Shown here: one piece after another, positions 1-11,929 of the stretch
Numbering within the stretch: the stretch's first letter is position 1
Layout of the letters: each line of letters begins with the position of its first letter
Assembly (NCBI RefSeq): GCF_964204645.1
Contig: NC_134028.1
Span: 22,048,153 to 22,108,152, forward strand
From: Tubulanus polymorphus
Lineage: Eukaryota > Nemertea > Palaeonemertea > Tubulaniformes > Tubulanidae
Direction of reading: 5' to 3'
DNA length: 60,000 nucleotides
The notes under the pieces: generated by a model
Databases searched by the model: none
What the model saw: the letters and a program-made list of their open reading frames with translations, nothing else
What the model was told of the DNA's origin: nothing
Program-made: the position numbers and the translations under genes

Positions 1-185
1 TTATCGAGCAACAATTCGATAATTTCCATATCTTCGCAGTCGACCGCCAGGTGGAGCGCATTTCGACCCATGTAATCCACGCAATTGACGTTAAGCCCAC
101 TTTCGCTCTCCTCCAGCGATTGACGGACGACTCCGGCGTCGCCGAGGGCCGCAGCATTGAGGTACACCCTCTCTTCATCTGTAAG
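1..185 (-). CDS. TRPC-type cation channel, ankyrin-repeat exon (partial, runs off left edge)
   Basis: Read on the minus strand this is open throughout and gives [12 protein letters not shown], then [12 protein letters not shown], then [17 protein letters not shown], then EIIELLLD. This is the first ankyrin-repeat block at the N-terminus of short transient receptor potential (TRPC) channels. The NCVDYMG(R/Q)NAL..AV segment is especially like the vertebrate TRPC3/6/7 group. Family knowledge: TRPC channels are tetrameric, plasma-membrane, non-selective Ca2+-permeable channels acting downstream of phospholipase C, and the cytosolic N-terminal ankyrin repeats serve assembly. The exon starts after a good acceptor (pyrimidine-rich tract ending in CAG at 186-188). 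It begins in phase 0, which fits the exon at 3386-3454. The remaining exons, including the six-helix pore region, lie outside the window. The family call is firm; the orthology group is inference. Confidence 0.9.
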
Positions 186-852
186 CTGTTGAAAACAAAG
201 AAAAAGAAGTACTAACATCTTAATCTGCACTTTCGAGACGGGAATCTGTATTAGTGGCAGTCTGGTGGTGGTAGCACTTATGTTAATGAAAAGGAAGAAT
301 TTTCACATTTTAAGGAGCTTATCAAAGAATGAGCTTTAACACTAGCGACTAAGGAAACGGTTTCTGGTTTCCATAGTCAAGTGACATCATAGTAAAGTGA
401 CGCCTGATATCAATAAAGTAAAAAGCCAAAATGTCTGAAACAATTCTATGAGGTATTTTGGTGAAAATGGCTTATAGATTTGAGTCGTAACGTCAGATTC
501 TCTTATCGTTTTTTCGTTTTATTTCGGCTTTTTGTTTTATGAAGAATAATATGTTTGAGATTCTTGTAACGAAAACTCGTTTAACTGCAAACTTTTTGTA
601 ATTTGCCACGAGTTCAGTGAAAACTGGTACGTAGGTCGAGCTTTGACGTCACACGGCCTCATGCGAGCTGTAATTTCATACTGTTTTCATATAGTTACAG
701 AACAAAATAGAAGGCGGAATGTTTGAAAACATTCATCGAGTCGTTAAATGCGGGTAAACTATAGCCTACGTATGAATATTTCAATAATCTAGTTTACACC
801 CGAAACGTCATTTGAACGATGCCCGAAAACTAGAACCATCACTAAACCACCT

Positions 853-933
853 ATGAAGAAAATATCAGAAGAAAGTTTCATCGGTTTAAGGTGACCTTAA
901 ACCGATGAAACTTTCTTCTGATGTTTTCTTCAT
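853..933. repeat. near-perfect 81-bp palindrome (hairpin)
   Basis: Arms 853-892 and 894-933 are 40 bp each. They are exact reverse complements apart from one mismatch (AATATC against AACATC) and are separated by a single base. No similar long, tight palindrome was noticed elsewhere in the window; the other foldbacks have longer spacers and more mismatches. If transcribed with the TRPC intron on the minus strand it would form a 40-bp hairpin. It could be a fresh inverted duplication, a young MITE, or a small-RNA precursor; the sequence alone does not decide. Confidence 0.9.
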
Positions 934-1698
934 GGGCTATGTTCCTTTCTATATATCCTTTCTATGATTTTATTGTCGATATAGCGAAAGGCGCTCGTGA
1001 GTGTGTGGCCCAATATTTAATTACTAAAACTATCGCCAATTAAAGAAAACTCCGCGTTGTTTTATTAATCGAACTGTAACTTGCGTTTTATTCATATTTA
1101 CACTTTTCTATTACGACGTGCCAGTATCATTTCCTCGGTATACTCTGCACCGGTCGCGTTCTGTGTACCGTGAAATTGAACAAAGACTTATATTCGTCGC
1201 TATACCGACTGCGTTTATCCGCAACTGGCCATTTCAAACTGATAAGGAAAATACTGAATCGGTGATAATTTAGTCGGGTATGGTTTCGTCTCGAGAGTTT
1301 TCATTTTGTAGCTTATAATGTGAAGGTTTTAATTTTCATTTATCCCGTCCACATATTTGATATGGCCGATGGGTAAAACAAGCAAAAAATTGGCTGGCAT
1401 ACTCAGTAAGTTTTTTACATTCATATCTCATATAAGAATAATTTGTTACAATCAAAATACAGGATAAATGATATCAAAACCATACAAGTAGGAATTGTTA
1501 CATGTAGTAACAAATATGTTATGTTTATCCTTTCTTCACTTTAATATTGAATCGTCCTTGAGTCAAAAAATAAACGACTTTAACTATAACGTTTATTTCA
1601 GGATTTCGACTTAATTGACTTGGTCGCATTCGAAGCCACGAGTGGACATTCTCATCGAGCCGAATTCAATATGCCGAAATCACAGTTATCATCTAGCT

Positions 1699-2334
1699 TA
1701 TAAGTTGGGCGTAGGTCGGTCTTACGCGATACGATTGGTTGCAACTGCGGTCGCAAAATGGGCGCATAGGTCAACACTGCGCGACACACAGCGCGACTAG
1801 CCTGAGTCAGGACTGCAGCTCATTTTCAGTTTTGTTTATTACTCCACAAGTTTAAAATGAACATTGCACCGAAGCACAAAGATTACAATAAAGCGGAATG
1901 ACAGCTTAATGATTTGACACCTTTTTTGATGAAATATCATCAGATTGAGCAAAGTTTGTTCTCCCGAGCAGAAAATATTATGTTTCGGTTATTTTCAGTG
2001 ATTTTCACCAAAAGTATTAAGGTGTGAATTTGCTTCTCACGTTTTGAAAAAGGGACATTATATTAACTAAAAAAATGAAATTCGTCAGCCAAATTAGATT
2101 TTTGACAAATTCTATGGTTTCGCTCGATATGGCGATATCTATCAGTTTCAATAGGGCAACTTATGGTTCGAGCATCTGGTAATTTGGTCAGAAGCTCTTG
2201 AAGACAACGGTTTTCCCAATCGTAATCGGCTATGTTAATGACAATCGCGTCGTAGGCGATCCAACCGACCATTTGCGACCATTCCAACCGATCGCGCGTC
2301 ACGTCGCAAGTCGACCTATACGCACGGCTTTATA
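1699..2334. mobile_element. degraded foldback element, GCGTAGGTCGG family
   Basis: The left end carries GGGCGTAGGTCGGTCTTACG. The right end carries a degenerate inverted copy (GTCGCAAGTCGACCTATACG) followed by CTTTATA. The same terminal sequences border the tidier copy at 26358-26685. This copy has a larger, more diverged interior with only scattered GCGAC motifs near the ends. No transposase frame is visible, so it is non-autonomous. Confidence 0.5.
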
Positions 2335-3385
2335 CCGCATTTAATACGCATTCCATTTGTCCAGCATCGGATACTAATTGTAGCGCCGGAACAAAAAGCG
2401 GCAAAACTCTTTTTTTTTCTAGTTCGGAGTGAATCCCATTAGGTGAAATCAGATTGTCGCCGCCAACATCAAGGGAAAAAACCTCATTTTCTTGCGCCTT
2501 TAATCAACAAATGTCATTGATTAGCCCGGTCGTCCTGAGGGACCGTCTCTAACATCTAACCCAGAGGCGTTCCACCGCGGCGGATCGAAACTCGGAGTTA
2601 ACATACAACCCCGATTGATTTTACGAGGTGAATTTCGTACGGCGAATATCGAGAGTTAACGACACTGGAAAAAATAACGATTTGGGTTTTTTTTAACTCA
2701 AAAAATCAACTTAATGCGAAAAGGAAATTACTTTAGAACGAAGGCTCTGAGTGGCAATCAAACAGCACGGTTATACATGCGAAATAGTAATATTTCTGCG
2801 TTCGGAAATTTGAGTGATCTCTTTTCCGATTCGCTACGTATATTATGGGTTCCAATATTTTCTGGTTTTGAATTTACGACTAATCAAGATGGCGGTGTAG
2901 CTCGGCGTAGCTCGGCGAATACGACCAATGAGACCAGGGGTAGGTTCTATGGTCATGGCTTAGACTCAAGACCAGTTTAAGACCGAGTTAGTTCTGAAGT
3001 CGATCTAGAAATTTAAGACCATGCAGTCATAAGATTCAAGACCACTCCGGTACTTAATTATTACGGAATTAGCCCCAGATGGCATACTTAATCATTATTC
3101 AAAGACTGACCCTGAACCTACCCAACCGATTTTACAACAATTTGTATGATTGACTCATCCTACCTCCTATTGTCATTCAATTCGTGAATAAACAATATTA
3201 TTATTAATATATAGTTATTACCATGCGCATAAACTTCTGGACCCTCTGGACTCTAAAACCTAGAGACCACACCCTAATGCGGTTCAAAAGGCCACCATTT
3301 TCATTTTCCGGTACTACATACGTTTGCTCGAAAACATTACGCAAATTGCCTACGAATAAACTGTAACGGAAGCGGAAGTGCTCAC

Positions 3386-3454
3386 CTGTACATCTTCAAA
3401 GTTAGTGAAGAGACACCCACGTGACGAAGGCGGTGTTTTCCTGAGGTCGCTCAT
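3386..3454 (-). CDS. TRPC-type channel, first recognised coding exon
   Basis: On the minus strand an ATG at 3454 opens MSDLRKTPPSSR, then GCLFTNFEDVQ (23 codons), ending exactly at CAG|GTGAGC, a consensus donor. Phase 0 here matches phase 0 at the ankyrin exon (1-185), so FEDVQ joins [12 protein letters not shown] in frame just ahead of the ankyrin repeats. The frame is also open upstream of the ATG (FVQGSQYS) back to an acceptor-like TTTTGTAG at 3480-3487. The exon may therefore really span 3386-3479 and be internal, with the true start further upstream. N-termini before the ankyrin block are poorly conserved in this family, so this part rests on splice signals, phase and position. Confidence 0.7.
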
Positions 3455-4868
3455 ACTGTACTGCGACCCTTGTACAAACCTACAAAATACAAACAGTGAA
3501 AAACGTTATAACTCATACTTCGCGTCGTGACGCAGTCAATCGAGCAGATCAATGAAATTAACGAGTTGTTTATTTTTAAAATTCTATACGAAAATGCCAA
3601 TAAATGGATTTTAAAATATTCGCCGCGTCGCCGGAGTTCGAGAAAATCTTTAATACCAACACAACGGCGATAAAGATTAGTTCGGGGGTTGGGCAGATTC
3701 GTCGAGCGAGATGTCGTTATATTTACCGAGAGGCGCCGAGGATTTTACTGGTAATCAGCGGCGAACACGAGGAATAGGACGAGATACCTGCGCGGGAGAG
3801 AGAGCGACCGGTTTACTATCGACCGACTTCAAACATCTGCGCGTAATGCGATTAAATAGAGTCATACCGCAATGAAAACCAATCAATTAAACGAAGATTA
3901 TTACGCGCTCGGGGGTGATTTGTCTTTGAACCCATCCTAGCATCGAAAACACAGGACAACACGCCACCGAAAATATGATTAATACGTCCTTGCATCATCG
4001 GTGCCTAATACCAGTGAATATCCGTTCCTATCGCGCCTGTCGATTTGCTCCCGTTTCCGGACGCCAGTTGCCTGCCTCCTTGTGAATTTCATAATTAAAC
4101 GCGATTAATTTTCATAAATGTCATCTTACAAATGTCGATAGATCCATGGATTACCGAATTTGCTTTGAATATATGAAATTAAAGTAATTCTTCTCAAGCC
4201 GTTCTCATGAAAATTGTCCTTTTAAGTTGCGAATGTATATTGCAATATGTACAGATTAGTGGGTCTAATGGGAATACAATTTCATTTGCAATCTATTCGA
4301 AATGCTTCTCGCGAATTTGATAAATCCATCAAATTTCCATATTTGTATTAAGGGATTAGTATACCACGGATTTCAATAGACATCCCCTGCCGCATCAGAA
4401 TGGGGTACCCGCACTGCGGCAATCGAAGATTCCGCCTATGGCAGGCGAGGATCCTCTAGGTTCGTTAGTGGTTACTCGGTTACAGCGCTTTAATTTCTTC
4501 TACATTTCAATTATATTCGAATCAACTTTTCTCAGTGGTATATCAATTTCCAGTAAAACTACACCATACACTCATAGGGAAATCAACCTGTCATCTGATG
4601 ACTTGTTTGACAACATTTTCAATTTGGGAGCCTTAAATTCCAGTTCAAAGTTCATCGAAAATGAACTAATTTTCACTACGTATATTACTGAGTGTATTAT
4701 TACGCTAGCTGGTGTGTGCCGGTGCCCTATTGAATCACTCGAACCCGAGGTTCACAGTCCAAAGTAAACAGAACAGTATGAATTAAATAGATTTACAGTC
4801 ATAGAATTCGTTTGCGATGAGCGTAAAATCTGAAAGGAATATCAATTCTGGAAATGGCAAAAATGTCA

Positions 4869-5016
4869 AGGCCAACATTTTGATTTTAACAGTTTATGTT
4901 GACAGCGATGAAATATTTCGACTGCGTCACGCAAGTCTTCTTCGGGTGTGACACGTCAGCCGAAACTTACCGTCGCCGTAGAAATTAACTGTTAAATCAA
5001 AATGATGGCCTTGGCT
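4869..5016. mobile_element. MITE-like foldback element
   Basis: The left end (4869-4897, AAGGCCAACATTTTGATT...) and right end (4988-5016, ...AATCAAAATGATGGCCTT) are imperfect inverted repeats of about 28 bp. The interior of about 90 bp has no open frame of note. Confidence 0.6.
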
Positions 5017-5372
5017 TTTTTACTATGTCTCAAATATACTTGTTAATTAAGTCTTTCACTCTTTTATTGAATTCTTGGCATACAAACTCTCTACCGGCCG
5101 CTTCTATCAGGTTTACAGACTTTGGTATTCCGGAATAGGTTGAGCGCGATGTTGGTCGTAACGAACGAGTAATCCGGAATCAGTAGAGACGAATCGAAAC
5201 CTGCCTTAAACACGCGTTGAATTCATGATGGCATAATCAAACAGTTTTGGCAAAACAACGAAACCTTATTGACTTCAAAGCAAAGGAAAGAAACCTTGAA
5301 GATAATTACACGTAAATATATCACAACGAATTATTGTATATGCTAGACATAGAAAACTGAGAGAAAACTTCT

Positions 5373-5462
5373 GGATCCAGCTCCACAGTTGTGAGTTAGA
5401 GTTAACCTGAGTTAAGACAGTTATTTTTCAATGTTTTAACTCGGAACTGTGGAACTGGGTCC
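5373..5462. mobile_element. short foldback element, GGATCCAG-TCCACAGTT family
   Basis: Terminal inverted repeats of 18 bp (GGATCCAGCTCCACAGTT at the left, AACTGTGGAACTGGGTCC at the right). The interior is built of GAGTTAA/TTAACTC steps. A second copy is at 9221-9334, and related CCAGTTTCAC ends occur at 37335-37740. Confidence 0.65.
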
Positions 5463-6922
5463 TGAGTGACGAGATCAGTTTGATACCGGTCGTTGTACAC
5501 GCGGCAGTTAATACGAGAAATCTCGCCGCGAAAAGACCGCACAATACACAAAAACAAGACGTTTTCAGTTTAGTCAGAATAAACAGAATTTCCCCGCGAA
5601 TAAACATTTGCAAAACGTTTCATTTCAGCGTGAAACTCGGGTGGTTCGCTACGCGCTGTGGCGAGGAGTCGACTGACTGTGCCGTCCGCCGCTACTGCTG
5701 CGGCCGCTATCAAACTATATCATTGTACTTCTCGCATAACGTATATCTATCGTAATCTGTCCGAACATATTATCCCGGTTTCATATTTGTGAATGCTGGA
5801 AACGAATTAAATTTCTTAAATTCCATTTACCCGATTGAGTGCTCCAGCTGTTATATCTCCGTAGTTGCGATGAACTGATGTAATGATGGCCACAAAGCAC
5901 AATGACGATTTCGGGTTCAATCCCGACTTAATTTATTGTTGTCGGAATTTATGGCTCGTGGATGGCGGCACAGTTTAGCCATTTTCTACTTTGCCAATCG
6001 TGATTTTCCATATATTACCAGAAATCAGATTCGAAGGTAGATTAAACGAATTTTCAGACCTACGACGACAGGAGGATTTTGCCATAAAACCACGTGGCAT
6101 TTCAGTCGCAATCAGAATAAAAAGGTCGTAGAGAGAGCGTGTAAAACCTGGCGTCTAATCAGTAAACGTTGGAACAGGTAGCACTGCGTAAGTTAACTGA
6201 TTAAGAAGTGAAGATACGAGCTTTCGCTACCGGCGTACCACATCGTCGCTTCATCCCGGAAAATGAGTCAGAACGAATTAGTAATCGAGCCCCTCGCGCC
6301 CACCCTGCTTCAGTCGAGAACGTAGTGAAGCGAGATCGTATTCGAACAGATTTCAGAATATGTGAATATGTGAAATATCACCTTCGATTCGATGATTCGT
6401 CGAATTGGGGAAGTTAACATCGCTACGAAGTTACCTGTACCCCGTTTTAAGCCCCAGGGAACGCAATATCGCGTGGCATCGTAGAATAAATGAATAAACG
6501 CTCGAAGATTGTTAGTATCGTTGTCCCTATACAGTCAAACCTGATATACCACATATGACGCTATTTTGGGGGCTAACTGAGTGATTCCAAGAGCAGGCCG
6601 GGATATCGGGGATTTAGGCCTACGCCCCTACGAATGAGACTCTGCACGTCTTCGGGGTGAACTATTTTTCCCCTGTAAGTAAAGTTTACTAGGTCGCGAA
6701 CTCGGTACCGAGGGCCTCGTCTTCTTAAAACTCGCCTCATCGTAATTGGTTAATTTCATTATCTGGCATGTCCCCGCGGTTCTAATGCGTTTAAACGCGT
6801 TGAAATGCGGAAAAAGGTGATTCCGTTGAGCGACGACGCCGGGATATTTGATATGAGTGATATCAGGATAAAAGGTTCAATATAGCATCGCACGCAAATT
6901 GGATTGGTCGACGACCTCCGAG

Positions 6923-6976
6923 TAGAGAGAGAGAGAGAGAGAGAGCGGGAGAGAGAGATAGATAGAGAAAGAGAGC
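6923..6976. repeat. (AG)n-rich microsatellite
   Basis: An imperfect run of AG dinucleotides interrupted by GCGG and GATAGATAG. The arginine/glutamate and serine/leucine strings read through it in other frames are artefacts. Confidence 0.9.
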
Positions 6977-9220
6977 GCGCGGGAGCGAGAGGCCTTCGCT
7001 GCGAAACTAATTTATTTACACCGATCATGGCAACATTTCAATTTTCGGATAAAATCAAAATCCACTCGAGTGAAGTTAATATTTCACGCTGTATCGGATA
7101 TTCGATAGTTATCCGCAAGCTGGCAAGATGTCGATAATTTCATATCGGATATAACTGCTGAATGGTGGTCTTGAGTGATTTACGTAAAAAAAAACCGACC
7201 CTCCTTGAAAACACTCCACGGTGCCATCATCGGTTGACGGCTCGATATATCTTACCAATAAGCCTTACACGACCATTAAATCTTCCTGATATCTCATACA
7301 TACAATAAGGCCCATATATATAGGACATTTGAAATTGATAGGCAAATATTACGGATACAGATGGTAGCAATTTCTAGAGAGCTCTTCTACTATTCTTTTT
7401 CTAATTTTCCAAATTTGTATAAAATTGGTTTTAATCCCATTACCTATTCTGAGTGAACGGAAGATTCTTATGATACATTTTAACGGGATAGAAACGATGT
7501 TTTTTTTTAATAACCGCTTTTGATGACCGTTAGAAATACGCGCGTTGTGTATTATAGATTTCCGTTAAGCGCGACGCGCTTATCGTTAAAACGAATGAAC
7601 ACTTATCTCGCGAAAAATCGCTTTTTTTTCTAACGACGAGTCGAGTCGAGATCGTTTTTCAGCTATCAATATCTTCGCGGATACAGCGACGGTGAGTAAT
7701 TAGTTTGCGAATAGTTCTCGATCTAACGAAATGTCACTACGCGATTCGACGATATATACCGCCATCGATCACAGCACTCACACATTTTCAGTTTGGAAAA
7801 ACCGCCAATCAGTCAGACGGATTTCATTCGTCTGCTAATTTTTCCCCAAGCCTGGGATTTTTCTTTTGAAAAATACCATTTTCGAATGTCTAGCCGTTTA
7901 ATGGTGCCTGAAATAGTGTCATTTCTCTTTGGAAAATTACCCAACTACAAGACGAACACACGAAGTATTTCGCCAGCCTTTCGAACGCACGTTCATCAAC
8001 GTTAGTTATTCTGTATAATTAACCACGAGATTTTCCGTGATAGTCTGAACGATATAAGAAAGCAAAAAATGCGATTTGACGTATTTCAGTGCGTTGAAAA
8101 ATACGAAATAATCGTCGATAAAAAATGAGTAAATGCTTCGTAAAAATACGTATAAAAGATTAGTAAACAATATACATATTCTAAAAGAATTAGTTTAAAA
8201 ATGCCGGAAGAAAATTCATTTATAGCAACAACTAGACCTTTTCACGATCAGAATCAATCGCAAGCATTGGATTTATTTCATCAGGACTGATTTCGTTTGA
8301 GTTACAACTCTGAGTTCATTGACATTCACTTTCAAATATAAAACATTGAATCGAGTTTTGACCCAAAACTGCCTGCATAATTCAAATACCGAACGTATGC
8401 TACGAACAATATAGTTTTATCCAATCGCCGTAATGGAAAGAGCGTAGTTGATGCATTCGAATGGTCGCTTGTTTGTATCAAAGACCCTCAAGCTCACGTG
8501 ACTATAAAACAGATTTTGATATATAAGGAATATCTAGCAATACAAAAAAAGTTTGAAAACAAGCATATAACAATAAAAACAAATATAAGTGGAAATTTCC
8601 TATCTTTTCTATATTTTCTATTTTACGCGTTCACGTATTTGAGACCAGCGCATGCACGGTTGCGGCGACGACGACGCTTAGAAAACAGCTTTCTTTATGT
8701 TCTTAAAAGATGCAGGTTTCTGAACACACGAAAAACCGGAGACTGGAATTTCAAATTTCTAACGTTTATGGAACATGCAAAAATATAGGCACTCATTCCG
8801 AAACAAATGAAAAGAGATGTACATCGTGCACGCGGGGGTTCGAGAAAACAGCAATAGCGATTTGTTTATCGTTTTGGTGTATGGGAGTGGTGGGGGCAGG
8901 GGTATGTGCTAAATGAACACGTACACAGAGGAGAAATGAAAATCATGGAGATTTACATTGAGTCACTGCAACTAATGTCGAGTCAGAAGGTGAACAGCAT
9001 AAAACTGGTTTGTGAAACGTGTCGTAATTAATGGAAGAAGAACTGTTTAATCGGAATGTGTTTACAGTCACTCACTATATCAGTCAGAAATATTGCACCA
9101 GGCAATATTACCTGAACAACCTGAATAGGGTCGATTGCTAAAAAGTTGGTTAGAGTAACCAGTGGATATGTCGACATAGTGAAAATTGAAAGTTCGTGGT
9201 TACTATGGTTTTATCCACCG

Positions 9221-9334
9221 GGATCCAGTTCCACAGTTGTGAGTTATATAGAGTTAACTCTGAGTTGAAATCAGTTCATTTTCCATGAGTTAACTCCGAG
9301 TCAAGTCTTTACTCAGAACTGTGTAACTGGGTCC
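9221..9334. mobile_element. short foldback element, second copy of the 5373 family
   Basis: Ends GGATCCAGTTCCACAGTT (9221-9238) and AACTGTGTAACTGGGTCC (9317-9334) are inverted repeats. The interior again carries GAGTTAACTC palindromes. Confidence 0.65.
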
Positions 9335-10630
9335 GTGTTAAGTTTGACCAACTTTTGAGCAACAGGCCCGTGGCGCTTCCGCAAATCAGACCATGCCAGC
9401 GATACCACAGTAGCGGTCTTCTATTATGGACTGGACAGGTATCTTCGCTGTAAATTCGTTTGATTTCAATTTGACTGCATCGTCAACTTCAGAATCGGAT
9501 GATATTTAAATTGTTAGATTCGCTGCAGTGCGCGACATAATTCTCCAAATATCACAGACGAATCGAATGTGTAATTTGTTTTTTTTTTGCTTTGCTTTCT
9601 CTCTCTGTACCCCTATCTATATATATATGCATACATCTCCATTCTATACATATTAGCGTACACAGAGTGGACCACTGAGATTATTGAAATGAAGCGCATG
9701 CTTACCATAGTGTAAAATTCATGTCTATAAGAAATAGAGAAGAGAATAATATTGACACAAGGTACGTTTATATGATATCAGAGAACATTGTCAGAAATCA
9801 TCATACGTCGCAAAACACAACACACGCATGCAATCTGGTCCGAAATTCAACATTATACAACAGGGGAAAAGAATTTCAATTTCATTTCTTTATATTTGAA
9901 CGAGACCTTCCTGAATACTGACTGTGGAGGCGAAACTAAAAATGCGTGAATATTTCCAATAACTGCAATTTGAATAATTTCATAACATTTATCTAGCATG
10001 GGTTAAGATTGTAGGCCACTTACGCGAAAAATAAAACGTTTAAAAAAAAGGAAAAAAGTAAATTTGATGATATTTGAAATATTTCAAGAACCCAGTGTAA
10101 TAAACATCGAAAACCTATTGAATATAAGTTATATGATTGTCGTGCAAGACTCATTTCGTTACAAACATTTCTTGTGCGACTTTGATCGGTACAAGATATG
10201 AAAAGCTTTTCCTGGTTGTATAGATACCTAAAAATCAGACCCCCATTATACGCGTTTATCATATCACCCATAAGGATCAAGACTTGATGTTTCATCATGG
10301 ATTATGCACCTGGCATTTTGAACAAGGTATATACGGCCATCTTTCTTCGCAAGAAAAGTCCCTCACGTTAAGTAGTCTAAACTTGCATTTGTCCTTTTTT
10401 ACAACATATTTGTATTCGTATTTCACAATTTCGGTCGTCTTTACTTGCATTTATAGAAAAAAAAAAACATTCGCGTTCAGTTTAAAGACTGCATGTCTAT
10501 TTTAATAAAATTTTTGTATTCATATTTCATCGTTCAAAACCGCCTGGAAACAACATCTTCTTTGTTATCGCAAGCGACTAAATTCGTAGGTAATTTGTCC
10601 AAATTGACAAAACGTTAAATACTCACATTT

Positions 10631-10885
10631 CAAAGGCTGGATGCAAATTGACAAAGCGCACGAATTCAATTAGATTGAATTATAAGTAAACTTTATGCCC
10701 CCACTGAAAAAAATACACCTAAACGATGCGAACAGGGCGAACTTTTTGCGAACCCACCGTTGCAAAGTCTTGATGCAAATTGACAAAGCGAACGAATTCA
10801 ATTATTTCGAATTAGAAATAAACGTGTATGCCCGACTAAAAATATTACATCTAAACGAAAATATCTAAACTTTTTGCGAACCCGG
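10631..10885. repeat. 132-bp direct tandem duplication upstream of the GPCR
   Basis: Two diverged copies with a period of 132 bp. Copy 1 starts CAAAGGCTGGATGCAAATTG at 10631; copy 2 starts CAAAGTCTTGATGCAAATTG at 10763. Both contain GACAAAGCG(C/A)ACGAATTC and end with ACTTTTTGCGAACCC. A shorter related start (CCAAATTGACAAAACG) lies near 10600. The array ends about 130 bp before the GPCR start codon, so it may lie in its promoter or 5' UTR. Confidence 0.8.
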
Positions 10886-11014
10886 CATTTTCAGCGTCAT
10901 TATCAGAAAAACTGCGCTGCGCTTCGGTTTGCTTATATCAATTGCGTGCGCAATATATACACACCCTGTTCGTTATTCCATCGTGTATTCTTTAAAATCC
11001 CCACAACCGCGACG

Positions 11015-11929
11015 ATGGCTTCTTTTCATGAAAACGCGACAAATCCTTCACAAACGTATCTCATTCTTGTGGAAAGTGCATTGTGGTTACGTGGAACGGA
11101 TTATTTGTGGTTCTACCTTCCGTTCGCCAGTCTCTGTATTATGTTCGGTTTTACCGGTAATCTGTTGATTGTTATCGTTATGCTACAGCCCGGACTGTGG
11201 AAGCGTTCGTTCAGTCGTATGTTCGTCCAACTGGCGATAAGTGATACAGCGGCCCTCGCCACTTACTTATTGAAATACGTGAACGTACTGTCGTATCTGT
11301 TGTATGACATGATACCCATAAAACCGTCAACGCCAATTCAATGTATGCTGTTTGAGTATTTCTCGGTGATACCTTTAACGACCAGTCCGTGGACGCTAGT
11401 TCTAGTGGCCACCGAGCGAATGTGCGTGGTTTGTTTTCCGTTTAGAGGACCTCGTTTCTGGACGCCGAAAACCGCCTCGAAATTGTGTTTATCTTTGCTC
11501 TGTTTAGTAGTACTGATTTTCGGTTATTTGTTCGCAGATATCGACATCAGCGACTACGGCTGTACGAAAGGAGAACTGGCCCCAACGATCGTAACACTGA
11601 TTTTTTCAGTAACTCCGTTTTGTTTGCTAGCCATTCTTTCATCGGTTACATCGGTGGTTTTATTCAGAGGCGGTGACAACACAACTAGGGCATCGAAAAA
11701 CGCAAAACAGGTAACAGTGATGGTTTTGTTGCTGTGCATTTTCTTCCTAGTTACAACCTTTCCCGCATGTATAGCCACTCCTATTGTCTGGAACCATAGC
11801 GAATTAAGAATGAAAACCATGTTGGTCGTTTCTGATATTCTAACGCCGAATTACTCGTTGAACCTATACATATACCTGATGACGGGGAAAGAAGTCAGAA
11901 CAGCTTTACGGAACTTATTTTGTAATTAA
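11015..11929 (+). CDS. class A (rhodopsin-family) G protein-coupled receptor, orphan
   Basis: Intact single-exon frame of 304 aa. The ATG at 11015 is the first in frame in a favourable context (GACGATGG); the frame is open further upstream but without an ATG. Seven hydrophobic helices can be placed: TM1 about 32-56 with the GN pair at 48-49; TM2 with LAISD at 73-77; Cys110 before TM3, able to pair with Cys183 in loop 2; TM3 ending TERM (133-136) in place of D/ERY; TM4 155-175; TM5 188-217; TM6 230-256; TM7 266-288 ending NLYIY (283-287) in place of NPxxY. A helix-8-like GKEVRTALRNLF follows. NAT at 7-9 is a possible N-glycosylation site. The TM6 CWxP motif is reduced to TTFPA, with no Trp. 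The protein is compact, with short loops and tail. It looks like an invertebrate peptide-receptor-type or chemosensory orphan receptor; the ligand cannot be read from sequence. ATTAAA at 12150 is a possible poly(A) signal. Confidence 0.93.
   Translation: MASFHENATNPSQTYLILVESALWLRGTDYLWFYLPFASLCIMFGFTGNLLIVIVMLQPGLWKRSFSRMFVQLAISDTAALATYLLKYVNVLSYLLYDMIPIKPSTPIQCMLFEYFSVIPLTTSPWTLVLVATERMCVVCFPFRGPRFWTPKTASKLCLSLLCLVVLIFGYLFADIDISDYGCTKGELAPTIVTLIFSVTPFCLLAILSSVTSVVLFRGGDNTTRASKNAKQVTVMVLLLCIFFLVTTFPACIATPIVWNHSELRMKTMLVVSDILTPNYSLNLYIYLMTGKEVRTALRNLFCN

Larger units (their letters stand above)
186..3385 (-). other. TRPC intron
   Basis: This intron is bounded by a CAG|GTGAGC donor (reading down from 3385) and a TTTTCAACAG acceptor ending at 186. 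It holds no recognisable exon. It contains an almost perfect 81-bp palindrome at 853-933 and a degraded foldback element at about 1699-2334. The rest is unremarkable AT-rich sequence. Confidence 0.8.
3480..10562. other. non-coding, repeat-bearing intergenic region
   Basis: No convincing exon was seen on either strand. The region holds several short foldback elements (listed separately), an AG microsatellite, and a single-ended motif CAGTCAAACCTGATATACC at about 6532 that resembles the inverted-repeat end of pogo/Tigger-type transposons. The region just right of 3480 may contain the TRPC promoter or 5' UTR exons, but none can be pointed to. Confidence 0.6.
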
